In this document: positions 48,500 through 60,525 of the stretch, piece by piece
How positions within the stretch are numbered: position 1 is the stretch's first letter
Layout of the letters: every line of letters begins with the position of its first letter
Assembly: GCF_026210795.1 (NCBI RefSeq)
Contig: NC_089432.1
Span: forward strand, 4,526,001-4,590,000
DNA from: Rhizophagus irregularis
Taxonomy: Eukaryota; Glomeromycota; Glomeromycetes; Glomerales; Glomeraceae
Length of the DNA stretch: 64,000 nt
Direction of reading: 5' to 3'
Made by a program: the position numbers and the translations under genes
Notes under the pieces: model-generated
The model's input: only the letters and a program-made list of their open reading frames with translations
What the model was told of the DNA's origin: nothing
Databases searched by the model: none

Positions 48500-49461
48500 T
48501 GAACAAGTTAAAGGAAAGATTGCTCTTATAAAAGTTGTTTTATGAAAATATTATCTATTATTATATGGTTTGCAGTAATAATTTAACAACACAAACAACA
48601 CATGTGATTTTTATAATTCACTTAGAGCTGCTGCATCATAAGCATAACGCACAATTAATGTTATTATCCGAACCATCTTAACTAAACTTTTTATAGCTCT
48701 CATAAGCTTTATATTAAATTAATACTAGATCATAAACACGTAACTCCCATCTTTCTCTATAAATATATCAAAAAGTACAATATCTTAATAAACTAACATT
48801 ATATATAATAATTTTTATAATAGTAATTCGCATATTTAATAGTATCTGATATTATAAGCAAGCTATATTAAGCTTAATGTGCTAGTAATTATTAGCATAA
48901 CAAATATACAAATGGTGGACTTTAGGCATTATAATATTTGCAATAATTTTACTTACAATATTTCATATGTAATTAATACAATATAACTTGATTTCAAACA
49001 TTTGGTTGATTATAATTATTATGTTCTACAATATTAGTAATAATTGGTTTTAAAGATATTTGAAAAATTGAAATTTTTAATGACAATATAAATTATCATA
49101 TTTTTAAGTTAAAATTTATCACAGTACAAAATAAAACAATAAGGTATAAAAGCATTATTTTAAATCCATCTTTTACTTAGATAGCAAATAAAGATTACCA
49201 ACAAAATATTATACAAGGCTGTCTCAAATTAATAAGTATTAATTTGCAAACCTATATTTTAAATAGTGGTTACGCAATTTATCTTTTTGAAGTTCAATTA
49301 ATTTTTCAGAAAGAAAATAAGTAATTTTAAGTCCTCATGAATTTTATAACATTTTAAATTAATAGAAAATATCTATAGTGGAAGAATGATTGATAAATTT
49401 AATAAAATATTTATTTATTGTATTTTAGAGTACTATATTTACTATATTATAAATTAATAAA
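48500..49461. other. Intergenic DNA between genes 10 and 11
   Basis: No gene. 48720-48900 matches inverted DNA upstream of gene 13 (about 62040-62330, AAGCAAGCTATAT, AAGCTTAAT). 49130-49380 is the inverted counterpart of 60640-60900 behind gene 12 (GGCTGTCTCAAATTAATAA). Confidence 0.5.
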
Positions 49462-51775
49462 TTAGAATTTATTATAAATTATAGACATTTTTTGAAGTAT
49501 TTCTAATTTATTTTGTGCTATTTCATCTCCTTGTTCAGAAGATTTCTCATACCAATATATTGCTTTGTCTATATCTTTTGTAATTCCTATTCCATATTTA
49601 TACATTTAGCTATACTATATTGTGCAGTTTCATCTCCTAAGTTTGCTGATTTTTGATATAATTCAAATGCTTTTTGTTTATTAATATTAGTTCCAATTCC
49701 ATAACTATAGCAATACCCTAACATCGCTAATCCATCTAAATCTCCTTCTTCAGCTAATTGCTTATACAATTTAAAAGCTTCATTATAATCTTTTTCAACA
49801 CCTATTCCATTTTCATAACAAAGGCCAAGATTCCATATAGCAATTATATTTCCATTACTTGCAGCTTTTTCATACCAATAAAAGGCCTTTTTCAAATCTT
49901 TTTTTAATACCTATTCCATGCCCATAAAAATAACCAATTTCTGATTGTCCTCGTGAGAAATTTTTATTAGCCGATTTTTCAAAATATTCAAAAGCTAATT
50001 TTTCATTTTTTATAGTTCCACTAAAATAACAATACCCAGCAAAATATTGTGCAATTATATGATCTTGTTCTGATGCAATAATAAATAAATTAAACGCTCT
50101 CTCCCTATTTTTACTTGTTTCAATTCCCCTATAATAGAAATATCCAAGTAAAAAAATGGAATTTGAATTATTTTGATTATTTAATAACCAATTATAAATT
50201 TCTTGCAAATTAATATTGTGATTATTAAAATAATCAATAACTTGATCTTTTGCTAGCTTCCATCCAATTCCTTTATTATATAATTTAAAAATTAAATCAT
50301 TTATTTCATCAACTATACTATTAAAATTTATTTCACTTGAAAATTTCTCTTGCTTATCTGATTTTACTGTGGTATCAATTTCTTTAGTATTCATTTTATT
50401 AAAATTATTAATAAGTTGAGATAATTCTCCCTGTGATTCTGAATTATTAATACTTGAAGGGGCCTCTTTAAATTTTTGATTTTTTGATACTTGAGGATTT
50501 TCTATTATTATATCTGTTTTTGTAATGATTGCTTTTAACCAATCAACTACTTGAAATATAGTTGGACGATTATCTGGCTCACCATCCCAACATTCTGAAA
50601 AAAGAGAAATATAATTATGATTAATTAAAATATATTCAAATAAATTCGATTATGTAATTAAACTTAAAATTTTACTTACTAGTATAAATTTTTACATATT
50701 TATTGGGTGTATCAGGAACAGCTATTTCTCTATGACCTTGCGAAATGTCATAAATTAGACCAACATCATAATGTTCACCATCAGCATAAAAAGGAGGTTG
50801 TCCACTTGATAATTCCCATAATAATACTCCAATACTGTAAACATCACTTTTTTCATTTAATGAATACATTTGGTTATTATTATTTCTTCTCCTGCTAAAA
50901 CTTTTTGGATCAACATAAGGAACCATACCAAATAATTTTGATTGAAAATTGGACGATGCCCCGATTCTTTTTGATAACCCAAAATCTGCCAATTTGATCA
51001 CGTTTTGATGGACTAATATATTGCTAGAATGCTATTAAAAATGTATGTACAGTATTAAATAAGTAAATATAACACTACAAACAATATAAAATAATAATAA
51101 ATAGATCACCAAATCACGATGGACAACGCCCTCAACATGTAAGCATGACACAGCACTGGCTAACTGGTACGCCATAAGGTACTTATTATTCCAAGTTAAT
51201 TTACTAAAGTTATTCTTCAAATAATTTCGAAGACTACCACCGTCTGCATATTCCATTACTAGCATATAATTAATACCATTATCATGGTTTTCTGAAAATA
51301 AAAAAAAAGCCATTAAAAATGTTTTTATGAAAGGAACTTAATATATTATTTTTAAAATTTTTATAATACCTGATTCAAATTTTGTTATTCCATGACAACG
51401 TATAATATTATCATGAAAGTCAACTTCACGTTGAATTTTCAACTAAATAAATAAATTAAAATTTTGTAATAAATGTAATGGACCAATAAAACAGAATAAG
51501 AAAAAAAAATTTATCGTATATTTAATTACCTCACGAACAATTTCTTTCACAGTGATGTTGTCAAGATTAAAAAAAGATTTTAATGCTAATTGCTTTTCTA
51601 AATTTTTCCAATTTGCACGGTACACTTTTCCAAAACCTCCAGCACCAATTTTTAGAAAGTTACTAAATAGGTTGTATTCGTAAAATTTTAAGTGTTCTTT
51701 GACAATAGCTTCTTCAATCCAATTAATCCATTCATTCGTATTTTCGGAGGTTTGCATTTTCTCATTATCAGACAT
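49462..51775 (-). pseudogene. Gene 11: kinase-Sel1 gene with two frameshifts in the Sel1 region
   Basis: Exons (minus): 51530-51775, 51370-51442, 51110-51291, 50680-51031, 49462-50594. The kinase is complete: GAGGFGKV, K66, HRD 164-166, HSSN, DFG 183-185, [10 protein letters not shown]. In exon 5 a run of seven A near 49905 (six in paralogs) adds a base and stops the frame after KRFEKGLLLV. Sel1 coding continues in the next frame ([13 protein letters not shown] to AQYSIA), and a missing base near 49606 returns it to the first frame ([20 protein letters not shown]) to a stop at 49462. As written it would make a 525-residue kinase with about half its Sel1 repeats. Either an early pseudogene or two homopolymer-type sequencing errors. 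Confidence 0.8.
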
Positions 51776-51868
51776 ATTGAATAATTTACAGAAAGTTTTG
51801 ATTGAACGCTAAGGTTGTAGAAATATTTCATTGAAATAACCCATTTTAAGTATTTCATGCAGAATATT

Positions 51869-51936
51869 GGCGCTCAGTGTTTTAGTATTACCAAACAAAA
51901 AAGTTGCTTATCAGTATCCGCAGTACCGCAGTAGTG
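51869..51936 (-). promoter_or_regulatory. Class II promoter block of gene 11 (diverged)
   Basis: Reads GGCGCTCAGTGTTTTAGTAT, TACCAAACAAAAAAG, TATCAGTATCCGCAGTACCG and CAGTAGTG. The order is kept, but the GTCACACAGCGCC half is scrambled. Confidence 0.55.
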
Positions 51937-51949
51937 AAATAAAATGTTT

Positions 51950-52631
51950 CAGCATTGGAGTATGATATAAAATATTATTTATATTTATCAGTTTTTATGA
52001 AAGTTTTATATTGAAGCGTTATCTGATACTTATTCGTTATGTGATTTGCAGTAAAATTATACAAAGTACAGTTTGTGAATTTTTTATAATCCCTTCTGAA
52101 TTACATAATTTACATATTTTGAATTAAATATATTGACGACGGTCTCAAATTAATAATAATCTTAAACGCCTCATTTTCTTAAAAGTAATATGACAAAGAA
52201 TTTATGTCATGATCACAAATATTCATTAAATAATATAGTAACGAAAATCATGTCATTATTTTACTTAGTCGCGAAAGATTGAATTTTTGCTGATGTGTTA
52301 CTAATTTTCAATGTCCAAGTGTAATTGCAGAATTCCAAGTAGAAAGTTTTGATCCGATTTTCAAAGAAAGTATTCCACATAGTACTTTGATCATCACTAA
52401 AATAACTATATTCAGGAATACTATTACAAGTCAAAAGATTCATTATTAGAATCATTCATTACTGGGTATAAATTTGTAATCACTCATATTGATAAATAAA
52501 AGTAGGAAATGTAGTGCAATCAGTATTCCAATAAACAAATTTGCTTATTTATCTTGTTAATAAAAAAAATTTTGAAATCGCTACTTAGAATTTTTATTGA
52601 TTAATATTTTGTTTTTAACAACAATGATACG
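51950..52631. repeat. Head-to-head duplication arm upstream of gene 11
   Basis: Matches 56990-57860 in inverted orientation and 34600-34960 directly. Landmarks: CTTAAAAGTAATATGACAAA, a GACGACGGTCTCAAAT word, ATTAGAATCATTCATTACTG (inverted near 57210) and AATATTTTGTTTTTAACAAC just before the transposon. Confidence 0.65.
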
Positions 52632-52993
52632 TAGTGCTTCGATCCGGATGAAAACCGTCATCCGGATTACACAAAAAAAAATCCGGATTCTATCCGGATT
52701 GATCCGGATTAATATCCGGGTCAGATAATCCGGATGGAAACCGGAATCCGGATTGGATAAATTTTTTTTGACTGCGGACTAGTTGATGATCCATATAATA
52801 AACATCGAATAGCATTCCAACATATTTATTATCAAAAAATTTTAACAAATATTTTATGAAATTTGGATTAAATTAATATTAATATCAATTTAATTTTTAG
52901 AATTTATGGCTATACTTTGTAACTTTTACAACTTAATTAAACTTTATGTATTAATATTTAATAAAATACAGTATGTGGCTTTGTTAAATAAAC

Positions 52994-53206
52994 ACTATGG
53001 CTTTTATTTAATGAGAATCTGGGCTTTTTTTATGAACTTTATGGCTTTTATTTAATAAGGATCTAGGCTTTTTTAATAAATTTTAAGACTTTTATCTAAT
53101 AAAAATCCAGACTTTTTTAATAAACTCTGGGCTTTTTTAAATAAACTTTATGGCTTTTATTTAATAAGAATCTGGGCTTTTTTAATAAACTTTAAGGAGA
53201 AGAATA
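52994..53206. repeat. Tandem repeat inside the hAT-like element, period about 50 bases
   Basis: About four diverged units of the type ATGGCTTTTATTTAATAAG then a CTGGGCTTTTTTAATAAACTT word. No coding potential. Confidence 0.65.
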
Positions 53207-53425
53207 GTAAATAATTAATTTTTTTATTTTGTATTTTTTTTTCAAATACTCTAACAATTTAGCAAAATTTTTTATTTTTTAAAATTTTTTTTTATCTTCA
53301 TATTTGAATTGAAAAAGGTGTATTTTTTACATTTTTAAAGTTAATAAAATAAAGAACATTTAAATATATTTTACATTTAAAAAAAAACTATTTTACAGTT
53401 CTTTTCTAATTAGTCAGAACTGTTT

Positions 53426-53696
53426 TCGCGCAATAACTCGCTATCCAGTGATCATAAAAATATGATTAATGGATCATTAGAATCCACTCATAGAGAGCTT
53501 TCGAATGGTACCAAAATAACCTTTCTAGCATCAATAGATGGCGAGTTATTCATGTAAATATTTTAAAAATTATCTCATCATCTATCGAAGCTAGAAAGCT
53601 CAATTTAGTACCATTCGAAAGCTCTCGATGCGACGATTCCAATGAGCCATTAATCGTCTTTCTACGATTACTGGATGGCGATATATTGCGTGAATA
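53426..53696. repeat. Nested inverted repeat inside the hAT-like element
   Basis: Arms containing GCAATAACTCGCTATCCAGT and GAGAGCTTTCGAATGGTAC face GTACCATTCGAAAGCTCTC and ACTGGATGGCGATATATTGC, centred near 53560. Probably a smaller foldback element that jumped into the larger one. Confidence 0.6.
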
Positions 53697-53860
53697 TAGT
53701 AAATATATATGAAAACTCATCCGGATTCCGGTTCAAACCGGATATTTTCCATCCGGATCAAAATCCGGGTCAAAATCCGGATATCCGGATAAAAAAAAAA
53801 TCCGGATTCATCCGGATTCATCCGGATGAGACAGAAACGGATCGAAGCACTAATGATACG

Positions 53861-56335
53861 GATTTGGATTTTGTACTTTAGATTTTTATAACGCTCTTTA
53901 ACTTTTACGATAAACTTTTTTAGCTATATATATTTGCATTAAAGTAAAAATATTAAGGAACCTGCTTGAAACTACAAATAATTTAGCGTATCAGTTGGCG
54001 TTACTAAATCTATACCTTCACACCCATACACCCACACATTCCACAATACCATGTTCACACATCTCCACCGTTACCTCTTTCTTCTTCACTCATATATTCT
54101 AAGAAAAAGTGAACATTAATGATTGCTAAACGTTGCTGCTTTATAGACACTTGGATGATTGGTACCTAAGAGCCAAATAACGAAGGTTAATCTTTCATAA
54201 AAAAATCAAGACGGAATTTTAGCCATATCTGTTCAATTAACTTGTGTTAATATATATGTTTTGCTCGGTGAAAAGAGCTATCCTAGTTCCTAGACTCATA
54301 GTAGGTCAACCACTTACATACCAAAAAATCCATACCTATAGTAGTACATCCATATTTTACACTTCCACACTACTTACCCTCGCTTTAAATTCTTGCAATA
54401 AATATAGCTTATATATAGATGTAATATAGGTGTAACATGTAAAATTTATAGGCTTTTGTCAGTTGCTATTTACGCATCTATGCAAGTTTTACTTCCGTAA
54501 AGTTAGTAAGAAAGAAGTTTAATAAACGTTATTGGCTGAGAGGGGAGGATATACCTTTAATATTAAATTGAGTAAGGTAGGTAAAAAATTGAGAATCAAT
54601 AAGAATTACGGTATTTAGTCTTTTTTGTTAAATATGAATAAGTTTAATACGCACATATTAAAAGCACGTCATGGCTTTTTCAGCCAATTAAATTTGCGAG
54701 AATTGACAAACACATGAATAATTTAAAGCTTCAAAGAAGAATAGTAGAAACAATAATATTTTTGAGGCCCATTTAATTATAAATTACTAGTACAATGGAC
54801 ATTAAATTGTATTATTAATATTAAGATTGATTTGAATTTATAGAAAAATTAATATAGTTGGCACTAGAATTTACGGCTATGAAAAAAATTATGATAAATT
54901 TAAACATCACAAATTAAAGGTGAATTAGTTAAAAATATAATATAAAGCTTAAAGCATGAAACAAAGAATTAACAAAAATCTGAAATTAGTACAAAACATT
55001 GTAATTAATAGAATAATATGTTATTAGATGAAATTACGATAAGATATAATCAAATCAAGGAGTTAGATGATAAACATGTTTCACGTGACAAAAAAAACTT
55101 ATGATGTACTTTGATTTTTAAGACATAGATTGGAAAGATACATTGGTATTTATCAAAAATGAGCGTTACTAACTTTATCTGGAATAAATATAGACATTTG
55201 AATCATGTTTGGTTTGTGGAGACAGAAGAAGAAATATAAATAGATACATTATTAGAATTAGTATCTTACGAAAAAGCAGTAGGACTCAGTAGAGTCAATC
55301 AAAAATTATCATAAACCTCTAGTGTCAAAAGGATGAATGGAAATTAAGAGCGATAAACGGAAGGCTTGGTGATTAGAGTATAATTAAATTATATGAAAAT
55401 AAAGAAAAAAAGTAATAAACATGATTATTTATAATTGTTTCAAAAATATAAAAACTCGAATTTAAATAAAAGATGCGAAAAGTAGAAAAAAAGGAAAGGA
55501 TTACCAGAAGGCAGGAAAAAGAACACGACCAAACAATTCAGTTTCAGATAAAGATCATGATGTAGAAGAAATAAAAATTAATTTAAAAAAAGAAATAAGA
55601 AGATTAATTAATAAAAAAGAAATTAAAATAAAAATAACTAATAGATAACACAATAGAAACGGTAGCAAAAGTAAATCATATGGATCTATAAAAAATAGTA
55701 TAAGTATAGCATAAAATATTTAGCAAAAGCATAGTGAATTTTGGTAGAGAGGATATACAGTATATAGTTAAAATATTATATATATTTCTTGAATTTATAA
55801 TTTATTATGGGTCAATATAATAAATTTAATAAAAAAATACGCGCTACCAAAAAAAGATCAAATAATTTTTTCTTTATAATAAACTCTATAAAGAGTAACT
55901 TTTTCCATCAACAAAATCAATAATTTATACTATTTTTAAGGTCAATTACACTCGGAATAATTTACCTCATTACAATAAGTCCAAATATGGTTAAATTATA
56001 ATTTTATTTTCTATTAATTTTTTTCACACATAACATCCATTAACAGAATATTAAGAAGTTTTTAAATAGTTAGTTTGAACATCTGTCAGTAAATAAAATA
56101 AAACATCAGTTCATAAAAAAACACGTGTCATTATTGAGTAATGTTTAAATTAGTATCATAAAAAATTCCTTGATCGCACGATTTTTAAAGTTAATTATTA
56201 AATATTTCTTTTATACGGGGCTTAAAAATAAAAAAATATTTGTCTTAATATTGACATTCTATCGCGATCTTTTCTTTCATAGTTTATAACAATTAAAATT
56301 GCGTAGATGTGCGGATAACAACTGGAAAAAAAATA
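53861..56335. other. Intergenic DNA upstream of gene 11
   Basis: No gene supported. It continues the duplicated unit shared with 36490-38500 (around 54640-55800 matches 37500-38400: GTCAAAAGGATGAATGGAAA, TAGATAACACAATAGAAACG). Short ORFs such as 54244-54429 are not conserved. Confidence 0.45.
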
Positions 56336-56339
56336 ATAG

Positions 56340-56402
56340 TGTAGATCTTGCCTTTAATTCTGGTCAAAAGTTTATTCCCTTTTTTAGATACTGGCTGACA
56401 TT
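56340..56402. mobile_element. Inverted remnant of the 30044-30265 MITE family
   Basis: Reverse complement contains TAATGTCAGCCAGTATCTAA and GATCTACAC, matching 16390-16460 and 30130-30205. Ends missing. Confidence 0.45.
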
Positions 56403-57860
56403 ATCTTAATGAAGAAAGGACTACTCCGACCTGATATTTCAGGGTTCTGTTAAATTTATAAGAAATCTTCTCACATCGGTTATTATTTTCAAATATATTG
56501 CGGAAAAAAAGTGTGTGGAAGTATCGACGAGTGTGCAAGGTTTGGGTGTTACGGGCAGATGTATGAGTGTAGAGGTAGAGGTGTAGGTAAAAGCCAACTA
56601 GCATAATAAATCGATGTTTCGTCACTAATAAATAATTTTTTCTTGAATAAAATGTACTACTAATTTTAATTTTTTTTGAAATTCACACAATATATACGTA
56701 ATCATACTTTATTTGTCTTTAGAAATGAGTAACATCATTATGAAATTACAAGTTTAACCCTGAAAAAATTTTTATTATATATTAGTAATTAATTAAAAAA
56801 AAGATTGCAGAAATGGTCCATGTTCGTAATAAATTACTTTTCGAATGATTTCAATTTATTAATAATGGTGTGGTGTTAACATCAGGATTATATAAAAAGA
56901 TTTTAATATGAAATATGCATGTATAGCTAAATTTATCGTAGAAATTAAAGAGCGTTATAATTTACAAATATCATTAAATGAAAGATCTAAATCCGTATCA
57001 TTGTTCTTATAAACAAAATATTAATCAACAAAAATTCGGAAAATTTCAAATTTTTTTATTATAATAACAAGATAAATAACAAACTCCTTTACTGGAATAC
57101 TGGGTAGTGTATTAACCTTCTTATAACAATGTTTACTTGTTACTCTTTTTCGTATTTCTTCTATCTCTTACTTTATTTATCAAATTGAGTGAGTGATTCC
57201 AAATCCATGTCCAGTAATGATTCTAACAATAAAACTTTTTCACGAAGAATTATTTGAAAATATAATCATTTTAGTGACGATTAAAGTACGTCGGTAGAGT
57301 ACTTTTTAATATTAAATTAAACAAATTGTAAGTTGGATCAAATCTTTTACTTAAAAAAGCTGCATAGCTGCATTTTAATATTAAAAATAAGCACATCAGC
57401 AAGAATTTTATATTTGTAAAATTTGTGAAGGAAGGTCAGAAAAGTTTGAGATAAGTGTAAGAAAGAGATTGATATTTTGCAATTGTAAAAGAAATATATG
57501 AAAACAAAAAAAAAAGATAATTAAAAAAAAGTCAACTAGACCATCGTACTCGGCACCAATTTTTCACGAATAAATAATGACATGATTTTTGTTACTATAC
57601 CATTTAATGACAATTTTGGATAATTACTTAGATCCTTTTTCATATTACTTTTAAGCAAATGAGGTTTTTAAGATTAAGCTGTCGTCAATATACTTGATTC
57701 AAAATATATAAATTATGTAATCCAAAAGGAAAAGAGATGTATAATAAAAAATTCACAACCGTACGTTGTAAAATTTACTGCTAATCAAATAATAATAGAT
57801 AAGTATCAGATAACGTTTCAATATAAAAGCTTTAATAAAATATAGCTTGTTGACACTTTG
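56400..57860. repeat. Head-to-head duplication arm (inverted copy of 51950-54100)
   Basis: Runs opposite to the gene 11 upstream arm; the arms meet around 55.9-56.4 kb. Its empty hAT site is at 56994-57001. The antisense of the CCCACAC-rich stretch lies at 56515-56600. The ORF 56401-56625 is a by-product. Confidence 0.65.
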
Positions 57861-57951
57861 ATGTAAAACTATCAATATTATAGTTGTCAGGATTTTGTGG
57901 TAAACCCATTATTAATATGCAAACTACTATTTATTATAAAAATTATATATA

Positions 57952-58421
57952 CAGTGAAATTCGATAAACAGGATCTTCGATAAACCAGATTTGGGCCTAA
58001 ACCCAGACTTTTTTGCTGGAACAAAATCACATATATTAAAATAGTTTTGATATACCAAAGTTTACTAGTAAAAACTCAATATTCGCTATAATGGATCAAT
58101 TTTCTAACCAGCAATAGTAAAATGATTCGATAAACTTGATCACGTGATCATTATCCAATAAAATTTAAGTAACGTGACGCGGTAAATCTTAAATCTTAAT
58201 TCCGGCCGAAGTTATATATTACTTATATATTCCAATTAAAAATATTTTATATTTTCATGAACTCTATGACTTGAAACTAAGATGAAAAATTAAAATATAG
58301 TGTATAGTAATTTTATTAGCATGAATTTTTTAAAAAAATTCATATAATAGATTTTTATAAATATATCGAAATTTTGATATTTTTAGTGGAACCGATAGAT
58401 CCGGTTTATCGAATTTCACTG
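57952..58421. mobile_element. pogo/Tc1-like MITE, 470 bp
   Basis: Ends CAGTGAAATTCGATAAACAG and, reverse complemented, CAGTGAAATTCGATAAACCG. TA precedes the left end; the right flank is TG, a decayed TA. Shares ATCTTCGATAAACC and GATTTGG with the right arm of 3678-4341. No ORF. Confidence 0.7.
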
Positions 58422-58756
58422 TGTTGTTGGCTCATTAAGATATTGTAATTATTTATGTATTTATAAGTTACATACAGTATTAGAGAGAAAGATGGGAGTT
58501 AGTACGTGATGCAGTTCTATAGTTAACTTTTCCATAAGACAACCTTCATAAGAGCCAAAAATAAAAAATCTTTTCTTAAAAATATAACTTATTGATAATT
58601 CTTCAATATTACTGCAGATTTGCCCTGCGTACCCAAAAAATCCGAAATGGTCGGCATTACAAATTTGGCCGCCATTAAGTGCGCACATGTGACATATAGC
58701 ATGTGACGAATAGGGGTTGATAATATCACGTGATTTTCGTGACGTTTTAAAAATCA

Positions 58757-58780
58757 TTACTGCGGTACTGCGGCTAATGA
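58757..58780 (+). promoter_or_regulatory. Distal half of the gene 12 promoter block
   Basis: Reads TTACTGCGGTACTGCGGCTA then ATGA, the direct repeat found at 62617 upstream of gene 13, but cut off from the rest of the block by a 436-base insertion. Confidence 0.65.
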
Positions 58781-59216
58781 AAACAGGGCGGACATGCTTT
58801 ATATCACTTGCCGATCATTTGCCGATCATATAATTATTCGGTGATATGTTACTTTAAAGCTTCGGCCGAAACCACAGAAGTTAGACCGAAACTTGAAACT
58901 TTTATAGGTTATATATAGCTTAACTGTTTTAAAACTAATAGCTGAACTAATTTTAGGTAATCCACGAGTTATGGCCAAATTAATACTTGAAATTATATTG
59001 ATTTAATTTATGTAATAAATATAAATTTTCAAAACATCATTTCTCAATCAATTCTGCATGAACATGGTTAAATAAAAATTATTTTGGTTTTATACGTTGT
59101 GGAATTTGCAAGAAAAATAGCCCAATAATCATATTTTTTTTATGAGATAATATCGAATAGATAATTGAAATGATCGGCAAAATGATCGGCGATAATGTGA
59201 TAATATGAGGATGTCC
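58781..59216. mobile_element. MITE inserted in the gene 12 promoter block, 8-base target duplication
   Basis: GCTAATGA flanks both ends (58773-58780 and 59217-59224). In gene 13 the same promoter carries this octamer once (62631-62640). The interior ends are imperfect inverted repeats: CGGACATGC and TTGCCGATCATTTGCCGATC on the left, and GATCGGCAAAATGATCGGCG, GATGTCC on the right. No ORF. Confidence 0.68.
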
Positions 59217-59310
59217 GCTAATGATAGATGACTTTTTTGTTTGGTGATACTGATGGCGCTGTGTGACAATCAGAGAAAAATCTGCATAAAATACTTAAAA
59301 AGGGATTATT
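59217..59310 (+). promoter_or_regulatory. Proximal half of the gene 12 promoter block
   Basis: Reads GCTAATGATAGATGAC, TTTGTTTGGTGATACTGATG, GCGCTGTGTGACAATCAGAG, then GCATAAAATACTTAAAAAGG, a probable TATA region about 95 bases before ATG. Confidence 0.68.
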
Positions 59311-59397
59311 TTATTTAAAAAAAAAAAAATTTTTTTACTTTTGACGTTCATTTGTATTATTTAAAAGCATTCCTGTAAATTATTATTATTATTCAAT

Positions 59398-60525
59398 ATG
59401 TCTGATAATAAGAAAAAAATGCAAGACACTGAAAATACGAATACGAGTGAATGGATTAATTGGATTGAAGAAAAAACTATAATTACAAAACCAGATATAG
59501 CAGAAAATACCCAATTCTCAAGTGAGCAAGGATTTAATGAGGAAACTTTAACTACCAATAGTTCAGAATTACAAGGAAAATTATCTCAAATTTTTGACAA
59601 AATAAACATAGAAGAAATTGATCCTATAACAGTGTTAAAAGAAAGAGACAAACTTTTATTTGAAAAAGGGTTTGATATAATAGTTGATGAAGTAAATGAT
59701 TTAATTTTTAAATTATCAACTAAAGGAATTGAATGGAAGTTAATTGAAAAGCAAGTTATTGAGTATTTTAATGAATATAATACCAATTCACAAGAAATTT
59801 ATAATTGGTTATTAAATAATCAAAATAATTCGAATTCCATTTTTTTACTTGGATATTTTAACTACTTTGGAAATGAAATAAGCAAAAATTACGAGAAAGC
59901 ATTTAATTTATTTATTAATGCATCAGAAAAAAATCATATATTAGCACAAATATTTGCTGGTGAATGTTATCAATGTGGAAATGGAACTATAAAAAACGAA
60001 GAATTAGCTTTTGAATATATTGAAAAAGTGGCTAATAAAAATTTTGCAAATGGACAATTAAGAATTGGTTATTTTTACGAAAATGGAATAGGTATTAAAA
60101 AAGATATAAATAATGCTTTTTATTGGTATGAAAAAGCTGCAAATAATGAAAATATAATGGCTATATATAATCTTGGCTATTGTTATAAAAATGGAAAAGG
60201 TGTTAAAGAAGATTATAATAAAGCTTTTGAATTTTTTAAACAATCAGCTGAAGGACAATATTCAAATGGAATATTGATGTTAGGATATTGTTATGAAAAA
60301 GGTATTGGAACTAAAATTGATATGCAAAAAGCATTTGAATTATATCAAAAAACAGCAAATTTAGGAGAAAAGATAGCACAATATAATCTTGGTCTTATGT
60401 ATGAATATGGAAGTGGAATTACAAAAGATATAGACAAAGCAATTTATTGGTATGAAAAATCTGCCAAACAAGGACATCATAAAGCACAATATGGATTAGA
60501 AATTCTACTTCAAAATAATCAATAA
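59398..60525 (+). CDS. Gene 12: Sel1-repeat protein lacking the kinase domain, 375 aa
   Basis: Single exon starting [40 protein letters not shown] shows the same leader-to-linker junction as genes 10 and 13. The linker (TTNSSELQGKLSQIFDKINI, EEIDPITV) is followed by about six Sel1 repeats: [50 protein letters not shown] and [13 protein letters not shown] with [12 protein letters not shown]. Plus strand, as gene 13. Probable soluble adaptor. Its promoter is split by a transposon, so expression may differ from that of gene 13 (inference). Confidence 0.92.
   Translation: MSDNKKKMQDTENTNTSEWINWIEEKTIITKPDIAENTQFSSEQGFNEETLTTNSSELQGKLSQIFDKINIEEIDPITVLKERDKLLFEKGFDIIVDEVNDLIFKLSTKGIEWKLIEKQVIEYFNEYNTNSQEIYNWLLNNQNNSNSIFLLGYFNYFGNEISKNYEKAFNLFINASEKNHILAQIFAGECYQCGNGTIKNEELAFEYIEKVANKNFANGQLRIGYFYENGIGIKKDINNAFYWYEKAANNENIMAIYNLGYCYKNGKGVKEDYNKAFEFFKQSAEGQYSNGILMLGYCYEKGIGTKIDMQKAFELYQKTANLGEKIAQYNLGLMYEYGSGITKDIDKAIYWYEKSAKQGHHKAQYGLEILLQNNQ

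Larger units (their letters stand above)
52632..53852. mobile_element. hAT-like non-autonomous element, 1221 bp, 8-base target duplication
   Basis: Ends TAGTGCTTCGATCCG and CGGATCGAAGCACTA are exact inverts. ATGATACG is duplicated at 52624-52631 and 53853-53860. The inverted paralog at 56994-57001 has a single copy of this octamer between the same flanking sequences, a clear empty site. Subterminal regions are packed with TCATCCGGAT words (52640-52760 and 53710-53830). No transposase ORF. Confidence 0.88.

Noticed and set aside
53675-53881. Plus-strand ORF with HPDQNPGQNPD text
   Set aside because: Translation of the TCCGGAT subterminal repeats of the hAT-like element.
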